Source: Candidatus Ichthyocystis sparus
GTDB lineage: Bacteria; Pseudomonadota; Gammaproteobacteria; Burkholderiales; 2013Ark19i
Length of the DNA: 64,000 nucleotides
Assembly: GCF_900078745.1 (NCBI RefSeq)
Contig: NZ_FKII01000044.1
Coordinates: 113,386 to 177,385 of the forward strand
Reading direction: 5' to 3'
A program made the translations under genes and the position numbers. The notes under the pieces were generated by a model. The model was given only the letters and a program-made list of their open reading frames with translations. It was not told the DNA's origin and did no database searches. Each line of letters begins with the position of its first letter. Position 1 is the first letter of the stretch. Positions 39,765 to 47,657 of this stretch are shown here, piece by piece.

Positions 39765-40157
39765 TTACCGTTTAGAAAACTGTTTACGTCTTCTAGCTTT
39801 GTGAAGGCCAACCTTTTTGCGCTCAACTTCACGAGCATCTCTTGTAATAAAGCCAGCAGAGTACAATTTGGGCTTCAAAGACGGGTCATATTCAACTAGC
39901 GCACGCGACAAACCGTGGCGTATGGCACCAGCTTGTCCATACTCACCACCACCACGTACGGTAACCTTAACATCAAACGTTCCATCGAGACCAACCAAAA
40001 CCAGAGGTTGACGAGCAACCACACGGCCTGTCTCACGAGAAAAGTAACTAGCAAGAGGCAGCCCATTAACACTAACCTTCCCAGTACCCATCTTAACGAA
40101 AACACGAGCCACAGAACACTTACGCCTTCCTGTACCGTAATAATAGTCACCTACCAT
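39765..40157 (-). CDS. rpsI: Ribosomal protein uS9
   Basis: The small-subunit protein S9, whose C-terminal tail reaches the P-site t[31 protein letters not shown] and the conserved C-terminal [14 protein letters not shown] are intact; 130 residues is normal. It follows rplM by 28 bases. Confidence 0.97.
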   Translation of the reverse strand: MVGDYYYGTGRRKCSVARVFVKMGTGKVSVNGLPLASYFSRETGRVVARQPLVLVGLDGTFDVKVTVRGGGEYGQAGAIRHGLSRALVEYDPSLKPKLYSAGFITRDAREVERKKVGLHKARRRKQFSKR

Positions 40158-40185
40158 CTGCTTTCAAATGCCCCCAAGTTACGTC

Positions 40186-40608
40186 TCATAAAGTTTGTGG
40201 CTGCTGAGCTACATGTGGATGATCAGAGCCATTATAAATCCTGCATTTACGCAGCATGTCCCTACCAAGAGGACCCTTGGGCAACATACCACGAATGGCC
40301 AACAGTATAACCCTACTGGCATCAATACCCATCATCTCTGAAAAAGTACGCTCGCGAAGACCCCCTGGATACCCAGAGTGGCGATAATACTTCTTCTGTG
40401 TAGCCTTACGACCAGTAACAACAATTTTACTAGCGTTAACAATTACCAAAAAGTCACCAGTGTCTAGATGCGGTGTATACTCGACTCGATTCTTCCCCCT
40501 CAACATACACGCACAGTCACTTGCCAAACGACCAAGTACCTTTCCGGAAGCATCAACGAGTATCCAACGACGCTTAATATCCTTCAGCTTTGCAGAACAG
40601 GTCCTCAT
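40186..40608 (-). CDS. rplM: Ribosomal protein uL13
   Basis: The large-subunit protein L13. RWILVDASGKVLGRLAS, DTGDFLVIVNASKIVVTGRK and GMLPKGPLGR are diagnostic. I start at the ATG at 40608 (MRTCSAK), which has AGGG 5 bases upstream and gives 140 residues; a longer frame upstream is not supported. It begins the operon rplM-rpsI-DUF6776-erpA. Confidence 0.96.
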   Translation of the reverse strand: MRTCSAKLKDIKRRWILVDASGKVLGRLASDCACMLRGKNRVEYTPHLDTGDFLVIVNASKIVVTGRKATQKKYYRHSGYPGGLRERTFSEMMGIDASRVILLAIRGMLPKGPLGRDMLRKCRIYNGSDHPHVAQQPQTL

Positions 40609-40676
40609 CACCCTCTCGCTTAGACCACAAAATGTGAGATTACACAGTATTAGAAGCACCTAGTCAACAAATTATG

Positions 40677-40703
40677 GCTATTTTTTTGAAATAAAAAAAT
40701 AGC
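40677..40703. repeat. Perfect 11-bp inverted repeat
   Basis: GCTATTTTTTT and AAAAAAATAGC flank a 5-base GAAAT loop in the divergent gap between rplM and the small plus-strand gene. It may be a protein-binding site or a cruciform/hairpin element. It lacks the GC stem of a typical terminator. Confidence 0.7.
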
Positions 40704-40800
40704 AGCGACGTATTAGTACCTAATTTATCCGAAAATGATATGATGACATGTATAGTATTTGCCGTTCTACACAGTTAAAAGGAAAGTACGGAAACACCAG

Positions 40801-41085
40801 ATGAAGAAAAATAACTACTCTACATCTAGTACCAACATGTTGGGCAAAAGCACCAAAGTGACGCATACCAGAAAATCCAATCAAAGGAACCGCCTTCCTT
40901 GGGATGGAAAAAGGGAAGACAAAAAAACGGAGCAGTTTAATCTGCGGCTGTCTGAATGCGAGCTAGAAAAGCTGAGGTTCATATCTGCAAATACCCCCCT
41001 TTCAATGCAATCGTTCATACGAGGAGTACTAACTACCGCGATAGAAAAAAAACTTAAGTTGCTACTACGAGACACAACAATGTAA
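40801..41085 (+). CDS. Small ribbon-helix-helix-like DNA-binding protein
   Basis: A 94-residue basic protein with a disordered N terminus rich in Ser, Thr, Asn and Lys and a C-terminal segment (about 43-86) that looks like a ribbon-helix-helix domain: a beta strand (EQFNLRLSECE), then helices around ELEKLRFISAN and PLSMQSFIRGVLTTAI. Such domains occur in antitoxins, plasmid MobC-like proteins and small repressors. No toxin gene follows: recR is convergent, with its stop only 2 bases away. The start at 40801 (ATG) is preferred over a TTG at 40759. Function not known. Confidence 0.6.
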   Translation: MKKNNYSTSSTNMLGKSTKVTHTRKSNQRNRLPWDGKREDKKTEQFNLRLSECELEKLRFISANTPLSMQSFIRGVLTTAIEKKLKLLLRDTTM

Positions 41086-41086
41086 C

Positions 41087-41701
41087 TTAAGAAACGCTAC
41101 AATCGGGCGGAGAGTAAACTATTACCCTGTCCATAATCGATTGACCAACTGAAATTTGATCGGAGTACTCTATCTCGCTACCGGCAGGCAAGCCTCGCGA
41201 TATCCTGGAGACAGAAACTCCTCTTTCCATAGCCACTTTGGAAACTAAAAAAGCCGTTGCCTCTCCCTCGGGAGTAAAGCCCGTGGCCAAAATCAGCTCC
41301 TTAATCCGCCCTTCGCATAATCGGCCAACAAGCTTGTCGAAACAAGATTGTTGGGGAGAGAGATCATCCAGTGGAGAAACTTGTCCAGACAAAATAAAAT
41401 AAAGACCACCATACACTCTTGTTTGCTCGATAGAATACATATCAGCAGCAGAGGACACAACACACAACTTAGTACAATCACGACTAGAGGAACAACAAAT
41501 TGCGCAAACCACCGACTCCGCAAACGCGTTGCATAATGAACAAAAAACCACCTTATCCAACGCCTGCGAAATAGCATCAGACATACGCTTAGCAGCCACC
41601 CGATCCCGATGCAGCAGGTGGAAAGCAAAACGCCTAGCCATGCGGGAACTAACACCAGGCAAACAGCGAAAAGCATCCACTAATTCATCAATGCAGGACA
41701 T
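41087..41701 (-). CDS. recR: RecR, recombination mediator
   Basis: RecR with RecO and RecF loads RecA at gaps. The N-terminal helix-hairpin-helix (LPGVSSRMARRFAFHLL), the zinc finger (CSLC ... CAIC region) and the Toprim segment (ILATGFTPEGEATA) are present; 204 residues is normal. It follows ybaB and dnaX in the widely conserved dnaX-ybaB-recR order. Confidence 0.95.
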   Translation of the reverse strand: MSCIDELVDAFRCLPGVSSRMARRFAFHLLHRDRVAAKRMSDAISQALDKVVFCSLCNAFAESVVCAICCSSSRDCTKLCVVSSAADMYSIEQTRVYGGLYFILSGQVSPLDDLSPQQSCFDKLVGRLCEGRIKELILATGFTPEGEATAFLVSKVAMERGVSVSRISRGLPAGSEIEYSDQISVGQSIMDRVIVYSPPDCSVS

Positions 41702-41742
41702 GCACTCGCCCAGAAAAAACCCAACCGGGATGGTACCACAAG

Positions 41743-42066
41743 CTACAGAGACATCTTAAAAACATCGGTAGGCAACTTGACACCAGCAGTCAACGCCCCC
41801 ATTTTCTCTTGTACAGCTTTCTCAATCTTCTTGAATGCATCGTTATAAGCTGCCAAAACCAATGATTCCAAAACATCAACATCAACTAGAGCTCGTTTCT
41901 TTATTCTGATACTCTTCATAGTGTATCTACAGGTCATAACAATCTTGACCAAACCCTCTCCAGCTTCTCCGCTAACTTCTACGCCGCCGAGTTCATCTTG
42001 CATATTTTTCAAATTTTCCTGCATTTGTTGGGCCTGTTCCATCAGAACAGCCAGCTGTCCCTTCAT
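41743..42066 (-). CDS. YbaB/EbfC nucleoid-associated protein
   Basis: A 107-residue dimeric DNA-binding protein of the YbaB/EbfC family. LMEQAQQMQENLKNMQDEL and GGVEVSGEAGEGLVKI are diagnostic, and the C-terminal amphipathic helix is intact. Situated between dnaX and recR. ATG at 42066. Confidence 0.95.
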   Translation of the reverse strand: MKGQLAVLMEQAQQMQENLKNMQDELGGVEVSGEAGEGLVKIVMTCRYTMKSIRIKKRALVDVDVLESLVLAAYNDAFKKIEKAVQEKMGALTAGVKLPTDVFKMSL

Positions 42067-42168
42067 GTTTATTTCTCCCTTGGAAAATTAAAAACTCCTA
42101 GCTAACACAGCACAAGCCAAAACGCACTGCCCCCACAAAAAAGTCCTGACACACAATCCACAAAAGGC

Positions 42169-43773
42169 TCAAGACTCCAAATCAACAACCTTTACACTTA
42201 CGGCATCTATTTCGCCATCCAAAGAGCTAACTATCTCAGCAATATTCTCGTCTCTATTCAAAGAGTCAACTGCCTCCTGGTAATCAAAATTGCTCTTTTC
42301 TTTTCTATGGCTGGCAATAGAATTATCTACGTCACCAACCTCAGACAGAATAACCCTAATAGGTCTCCCCATTAATCTAGATATGTCACGGTCCAACCTC
42401 TTCTGAACAAACGGAAACAAGGTTTTCGACATCTTGTTAGGCTGAACCACCCACTTGTCTCCTTCAGAAAAACACCAGGTACAGTTGTCTACAAATTGGC
42501 GTACCATCCCATCGAACTCTACCTTAGACAGAAGAAGATCCCAGTCATTCTGAGAACGCGGACCACTATGCTCGAAATCATGACGAGTAATATTGCTCTC
42601 GACAAGTGACAAATACTCGTTATTAGAAAAATCTATCCTTTTTGTACTAGGTGGGGACAGAACCTCATCTTTTCTATAAGCGCATTCCTGGGGAACAAAA
42701 GCGTAAATCCTAATCAATAGCATATCTAACAGTACAAAAGGATCCAAATAAGACTTCATGTCCTGGATTGCCAATAGTGCCGTTTGATATAGCAATTGCA
42801 CATCCTCAGGATCATATTGCTTTATCAATACTAATATTCTCTCACGATAGGCATCATCTATTGTTACATCATCAGGGACTACGTGAAGGACTGCCATTTG
42901 ATGAAAGAGTTTCATTAATCCGGAGTAAATGTTATTTAGTAGAGCCCCTTGTATGAGCATTTCACGTCCATATAGCAAAGCCTTCTTAATATCCGATGCA
43001 GCAAGCATCTCCATAAGATCAATAACCTTCCCAAAGTCTGCCACACCAAGCATGGCACGTACAGATTCAGCTGAAACAACACCAGCACCATAGGCAATTG
43101 ACTGATCTAGAATAGATAATGCATCTCGTAGGCTCCCAGCGGCTACACCAGATATGATGGATAGCCCTTCGTTATCATATGATATTGATTCTTTTTGCAA
43201 AATGAATTCCATGCGATCATATATCTGCTTTCTGGGTAAACAACGCAAAGAAAAGCTTAGACAACGCGACAAAACTACCAATGGAATTTTTTGTGGATCT
43301 GTAGTAGCAAAAATAAACTTAAGATAATGCGGAGGCTCCTCTAAAGTCTTCAACATGGCATTGAAGGCAGAATTGGACAGCATATGAACCTCATCAATTA
43401 CATATAACTTGAAACGACCAGAAACTGGTGGATACACAACCTTGTCTAGAAGCTGACGCATATCATCAACCTTGGTATGTGTAGCTGCGTCCAGCTCCAA
43501 CAGGTCCACAAACGATCCATTGTCAATAAACTTACACGAAGGGCAACAACAACACGGAGAATCGGAAACACCTCTATCACAATTTAGTGCTTTAGCCAAA
43601 ATTCTGGCTATAGTGGTTTTTCCTACACCACGGGTACCAGTAAATAAGTAAGCCTGATGAAGACGATTTTGATTCAAGCTATTTCTCAGCGCCTGCAAAA
43701 CATGTTCCTGTCCCACTACATCATTAAATGATCTAGGACGATATTTGCGTGCCAGAACTGTACTGTACTCCAT
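42169..43773 (-). CDS. dnaX: DnaX, DNA polymerase III subunits tau/gamma
   Basis: The clamp-loader ATPase. YRPRSFNDVVGQEHV, Walker A GTRGVGKTT, a four-cysteine zinc module, DEVHMLS and the SRC sensor motif (VLSRCLSF) are present. The product is 534 residues, short for a full tau; the C-terminal alpha-binding domain appears reduced. I see no A6-G type slippery run of the kind that gives gamma in E. coli. ATG at 43773. Confidence 0.95.
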   Translation of the reverse strand: MEYSTVLARKYRPRSFNDVVGQEHVLQALRNSLNQNRLHQAYLFTGTRGVGKTTIARILAKALNCDRGVSDSPCCCCPSCKFIDNGSFVDLLELDAATHTKVDDMRQLLDKVVYPPVSGRFKLYVIDEVHMLSNSAFNAMLKTLEEPPHYLKFIFATTDPQKIPLVVLSRCLSFSLRCLPRKQIYDRMEFILQKESISYDNEGLSIISGVAAGSLRDALSILDQSIAYGAGVVSAESVRAMLGVADFGKVIDLMEMLAASDIKKALLYGREMLIQGALLNNIYSGLMKLFHQMAVLHVVPDDVTIDDAYRERILVLIKQYDPEDVQLLYQTALLAIQDMKSYLDPFVLLDMLLIRIYAFVPQECAYRKDEVLSPPSTKRIDFSNNEYLSLVESNITRHDFEHSGPRSQNDWDLLLSKVEFDGMVRQFVDNCTWCFSEGDKWVVQPNKMSKTLFPFVQKRLDRDISRLMGRPIRVILSEVGDVDNSIASHRKEKSNFDYQEAVDSLNRDENIAEIVSSLDGEIDAVSVKVVDLES

Positions 43774-43863
43774 GTGGTAAACATCTCCTAAATTTGTAGT
43801 AATTAATCAGCAACAATAACATGGTTGTCAAACATCGGCTGTGCCACCATGAGAACATATAAA

Positions 43864-43891
43864 TTGGAAAAGGGTTATTCTAGTACATAAT
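43864..43891 (+). promoter_or_regulatory. Candidate promoter of the LapD-like/T4SS block
   Basis: TTGGAA (43864-43869), a 16-base spacer and CATAAT (43886-43891) lie 43 bases before the ATG of the LapD-like gene. It is the best sigma70-like match in the gap. No equally good one was seen in the 43 bases before virB11. Confidence 0.35.
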
Positions 43892-43934
43892 TGTTTTTTT
43901 ATAAGCAAAAAGAAAATGCGTAGGAAAGCACAGC

Positions 43935-45941
43935 ATGACTCTTACGAAGCAAGTAATGATTGGCTGCTCGATATTGTTTTTTGTCATTACTATTTTTTTA
44001 TTTTCATCACTTATCTACTCAGCTTCTGAGGGTGCTCAAAATGAAATTAGGAAAAACTCCAAAGAAAGCTTGCTGATACTGCAAAACACTCTAGGAGAGA
44101 TACTACGCTCTAACGACAAAGACAAAATAGCAGACATCACCAACGCCCTCCTAGAAACAGGGCTTTACAGAGATATTACGATTTTCGACCACGATGGAAA
44201 CATAATAATATCACAACACACCAATGTCAGGCCCACAGGGATTCCTAAGTGGTTCATTAACAGCCTGAGACAATCCCCAGAAAAAAATAATTTGACAAGC
44301 AACAAACATACTCAACTTACAGTAAATGGCTACGATATAGACGTCTTGGCTTACCCATTATTCGCGTATCGCTACCTTTGGTATTTATTTATTTCATGCA
44401 TCATCAGCCTATGCATAGCATGTATATTCTGCTTCATAATATTAAGAGTCATGATATACAAACTTCTAAAACCACTGAGCGATCTTTATTTAAACATAGA
44501 TAAAATTGGAACAAAGCAGTTTACAAAAATAAATGAATTAGTCAAAACAACTGAACTAAAAAAGATTATTATATCGGTAAACAATTTATCTAATAGATTA
44601 TCAAAAATAACAGCAGCCGAGGTGATGTTAGCGAGATACTTCCAACGACAAATCTACATGGATAAAGTTACAAACTTGTACAATAAGTCAGGAATGAAAG
44701 AGGAAGTAGAAAAGCTATTATGCAACAGCAGCACAAACAAAAACGACTGGTACATGCTTCTGGTTAGCATGATAAACCTTGAGGAACTTAACAGGGAGTA
44801 CGGTATAAAAAAAACGGATGAGATGATAGTATCAGTTAGTAGCATAATAAAAGACTGCTGTTTAGACAAAGAGCAATATCTCCAGGGCAGACCTCTCAAC
44901 ACTATAATAGCAGTAGTAGTTAATGATAAGAATGCAAAATATATAGCAGTTGAAATTCAAAAGAAATTATTAGATATGCTAGAAAACGGGACTGACACTG
45001 TAGTTCCAAGAATTGCCATTGCTATTTTCAGTTGGGAACATCACATAAGTTTTTCTATTTTTATAGAACAAAGCACTCACAAATTTTTGAAAAAAATAAC
45101 AGAAGAAGAAAAAATTCAATCATGTGAAATAATTTATTATATACAGCCACCAAACAGCGGCACACAAACTCCCAATTCGGTAAGTGCCAGCGAATTGGAC
45201 TCTATTATAAGCAACGAACTCATATACCTTGAAAGTCAGCCCATTGTAAGAGCGGATATAAACAAAAAAACGGTCACGGGATATGAAATTTTTTGCCGTT
45301 CAACACTTGGAGATAGAACTCTCTTCCCATCAGAGTTACTTAGTATCGCTGATGAAAATAACAGATTGTTCGATCTTGATCATATGATTGTTGAAAAATC
45401 TATTGGTGTCATAGAACGATTGTGGAAAAAATCCGTTTGTAAAGATATATACTTTCATATCAATCTGTCAAAAGCAGTATTGGAAAGTACTGATAATATG
45501 ATGAGAATAATTTCATTACTTAAATCCAAAACGGAATGCTGCAGCATCATTTTTTTCGAGTTCACAGAAAATATGTTTGTACGAAAAAAGGAAGAGATTC
45601 TAGAATTTACTAATAACTTAAGGAAAAACAACATATTAAACAAAATTGGACTTGACAGGGTACATCTAAGCGCTGATTTCTTCTCTATCATATCTGACAT
45701 ACCTATTTCTCATATGAAAATTTCTGGATATACCATACAACAAACAGCCGATAAGCACGCTCAAGATTTGATGATCAGTATTATAAAGATTGCCAATTCA
45801 CTAAACATAAAGGTAATTGCCGATAATATAGACACAGAAGAGAAATTGGATATAGTCAAATCTTGTGGGATAAACATTATACAAGGCACTCTAGTATCTG
45901 GAATAGAGAAAAAATTTAACAAAAATTTCTTAATGCACTGA
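43935..45941 (+). CDS. LapD-like membrane protein with degenerate GGDEF and EAL domains
   Basis: A 668-residue inner-membrane protein: helix 1 (about 7-28), a periplasmic domain (~30-145), helix 2 (~146-171), a HAMP-like region, a GGDEF-fold domain (~235-375) and an EAL-fold domain (~425-665). This order is that of LapD, the c-di-GMP receptor that controls a periplasmic protease. Both enzyme sites are lost. The GGDEF motif position reads GRPLN. EAL is EIF (GYEIFCRS), the DDFGTG loop reads GLDRVHLS, and KID is KIS. ITES-like FTEN and HINLS remain. It is therefore likely to bind c-di-GMP rather than turn it over. AGGA precedes the ATG. virB11 starts 43 bases after its stop on the same strand, and a shared transcript is plausible. 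Confidence 0.82.
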   Translation: MTLTKQVMIGCSILFFVITIFLFSSLIYSASEGAQNEIRKNSKESLLILQNTLGEILRSNDKDKIADITNALLETGLYRDITIFDHDGNIIISQHTNVRPTGIPKWFINSLRQSPEKNNLTSNKHTQLTVNGYDIDVLAYPLFAYRYLWYLFISCIISLCIACIFCFIILRVMIYKLLKPLSDLYLNIDKIGTKQFTKINELVKTTELKKIIISVNNLSNRLSKITAAEVMLARYFQRQIYMDKVTNLYNKSGMKEEVEKLLCNSSTNKNDWYMLLVSMINLEELNREYGIKKTDEMIVSVSSIIKDCCLDKEQYLQGRPLNTIIAVVVNDKNAKYIAVEIQKKLLDMLENGTDTVVPRIAIAIFSWEHHISFSIFIEQSTHKFLKKITEEEKIQSCEIIYYIQPPNSGTQTPNSVSASELDSIISNELIYLESQPIVRADINKKTVTGYEIFCRSTLGDRTLFPSELLSIADENNRLFDLDHMIVEKSIGVIERLWKKSVCKDIYFHINLSKAVLESTDNMMRIISLLKSKTECCSIIFFEFTENMFVRKKEEILEFTNNLRKNNILNKIGLDRVHLSADFFSIISDIPISHMKISGYTIQQTADKHAQDLMISIIKIANSLNIKVIADNIDTEEKLDIVKSCGINIIQGTLVSGIEKKFNKNFLMH

Positions 45942-45984
45942 TATATAATGACGTGCACTTGGTTTTATAGTTGATGTAGAGATT

Positions 45985-46950
45985 GTGTCGGTAAATATAG
46001 TTAAAGAGTATCTACGGCCCATATGGTCCCTTTTAGAAGATCCCAGTATAGTAGATATAGCTGTAAACAGTGACAGATCCATTTGGTTTTGTAGTAAAAA
46101 CGCCTGGCTGCGGTTCGATGGAACTTTGCATCCCAAATCCGTACGGGCGATATCATCAATTCTTACTTCGCAAAAGCGGCAAACTCATAAGCACATAAAT
46201 TGTTTCGATCTAGAAAACTTAAGAATAGCCATTGCCAGACCACCTATTTCAAACACTAATGAAGTCATGGTGATTCGCAAGCATAAAAAAGCTTCTTATG
46301 CTACGGAAGATTTTACTTTATCATCTTCTATTGAACCAATTTCATGCAGTAATTTCAATCGTAACTCATCAGGCTTTGAAAAAATTATATCTGATAGAAA
46401 AAACATAATAATTTCTGGTGAAACAGGTAGTGGAAAGACATCTTTTCTATGCTCACTTACGAAGTTTTTTCATCCTTATGAGCGTATTGTTTTTATACAG
46501 GATACTGTGGAAATAACTTCTGAAGTTTCCAACTCCATATCATTAATAACTAACGATGAAATAACGCTAAACAGTTTGATATCATTTTCTTTGCGATGTT
46601 GTCCGAACAGAATAATTGTGGGTGAAATTCGTGGGGAAGAAGTTTATGCATTTTTAGATTCTTGCAATACTGGACATAAGGGAAACATCACCACAGTTCA
46701 TGCAAATTCGGCACGGGACACTATTTACAGACTGGAAACCCTTCTCTATGGGGCTAGAGAAGCAAATAACTGGTCGTCAAGTATGATCAAAAGAATGATA
46801 TGTAGCAATATCGATTATATTGTTCATATGAAAAGGGGCACAAGCACACCAATTATTAATGAAGTAATTAGTATAGAAAAAGAAAATAACAAGTATCAAA
46901 TAACTAGCATTAATGCTTATGGAAAATGTAATCAATTGTTAGAAATATAA
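45985..46950 (+). CDS. VirB11/TrbB-like T4SS ATPase
   Basis: A 321-residue hexameric traffic ATPase of the VirB11/TrbB type. Walker A SGETGSGKTS (about residue 145), the Asp-box/Walker B segment RIIVGEIRGEE, and the His box GHKGNITTVHAN are all intact, so ATP hydrolysis is expected. The N terminus (DIAVNSDRSIWF) is also typical. The start is GTG at 45985. In trb-type systems trbB is the first gene, as here. It is A/T-rich like the rest of the block. Confidence 0.9.
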   Translation: MSVNIVKEYLRPIWSLLEDPSIVDIAVNSDRSIWFCSKNAWLRFDGTLHPKSVRAISSILTSQKRQTHKHINCFDLENLRIAIARPPISNTNEVMVIRKHKKASYATEDFTLSSSIEPISCSNFNRNSSGFEKIISDRKNIIISGETGSGKTSFLCSLTKFFHPYERIVFIQDTVEITSEVSNSISLITNDEITLNSLISFSLRCCPNRIIVGEIRGEEVYAFLDSCNTGHKGNITTVHANSARDTIYRLETLLYGAREANNWSSSMIKRMICSNIDYIVHMKRGTSTPIINEVISIEKENNKYQITSINAYGKCNQLLEI

Positions 46951-47064
46951 AAATTGGCAAAAATTCTACAGTAAGCTGTGAATTGGTTGTGACTGTTAGT
47001 CAGCAACAGATGTATAGAATCCCAAGTTGATTTAATAATAAATAATAGCAATAAACTAATCATC

Positions 47065-47352
47065 ATGAAAAAAAGATTTTATCTTAGTATAGCCTTCTTA
47101 ACAAAATCTACAATCTCTACGGCTGGGCTACTGTCTGACCAAATATGTTCTGCTTACAAAAACATATTTGATGCATCATTCTACGGCATAGCAATTGCTG
47201 CTGGTTTAGGTGGATTGCTATTAGCACTTGCACTTGATGAAGGGGGCAATCAGATAAAAAGCAGGATACTACGCATTAGCATTTCTGCAGTTGCAATAGT
47301 TAATTTAGATAACATAGTAGGTGTTTTGACTGGTCAGCATTTCGTATGCTAG
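47065..47352 (+). CDS. VirB2/TrbC-like pilin subunit
   Basis: A 95-residue protein with a basic N terminus, a signal-like segment, and two hydrophobic helices (about 38-58 and 67-88) separated by a short loop (DEGGNQIKSR), the layout of VirB2/TrbC pilins. It carries two cysteines (residues 28 and 95). Identity is inferred from size, topology and its place between virB11 and virB3. The 114-base gap before it could hold its own promoter. Confidence 0.72.
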   Translation: MKKRFYLSIAFLTKSTISTAGLLSDQICSAYKNIFDASFYGIAIAAGLGGLLLALALDEGGNQIKSRILRISISAVAIVNLDNIVGVLTGQHFVC

Positions 47353-47657
47353 CAAGATCTAATGTTATTCATAAGTTTATAGTTGATGATATAACAATTT
47401 TAGGCGCCAATAAAAAAGCGTGTTTAGCTAATTTTTCCTTGTGGCTAACTCCAGTTATAGGATTAGGACTTAGTTTTACCATAATTTTTCCGATCATATT
47501 CCACATATTAGTTATATTTCTAACTAACCAGGATAAACAATTCTTTGAAATAATGTTAAAGACCAAGTACCACAGAAAAAAATATTTACCATGGCCACAA
47601 GAGAACATAGCTATTAATAAGAGGCCTTATGGCTTTGGTCGTGATACCTTATGTTAG
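47346..47657 (+). CDS. VirB3/TrbD-like membrane protein
   Basis: A 103-residue protein with two adjacent membrane helices (about 30-58) and a polar C terminus ending RPYGFGRDTLC, as in VirB3/TrbD proteins that anchor VirB4 to the membrane. It overlaps the virB2 stop by 7 bases and the virB4 start by 7 bases, so all three are translationally coupled. Confidence 0.75.
   Translation: MLARSNVIHKFIVDDITILGANKKACLANFSLWLTPVIGLGLSFTIIFPIIFHILVIFLTNQDKQFFEIMLKTKYHRKKYLPWPQENIAINKRPYGFGRDTLC

Noticed and set aside
42169..43773. Programmed frameshift in dnaX
   Set aside because: No slippery A-run with a downstream hairpin was seen at the expected position.
43774..43934. 4.5S (SRP) RNA gene upstream of dnaX
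   Set aside because: It is found near dnaX in several proteobacteria, but the conserved GGAAGCAGCC-like loop is absent here.
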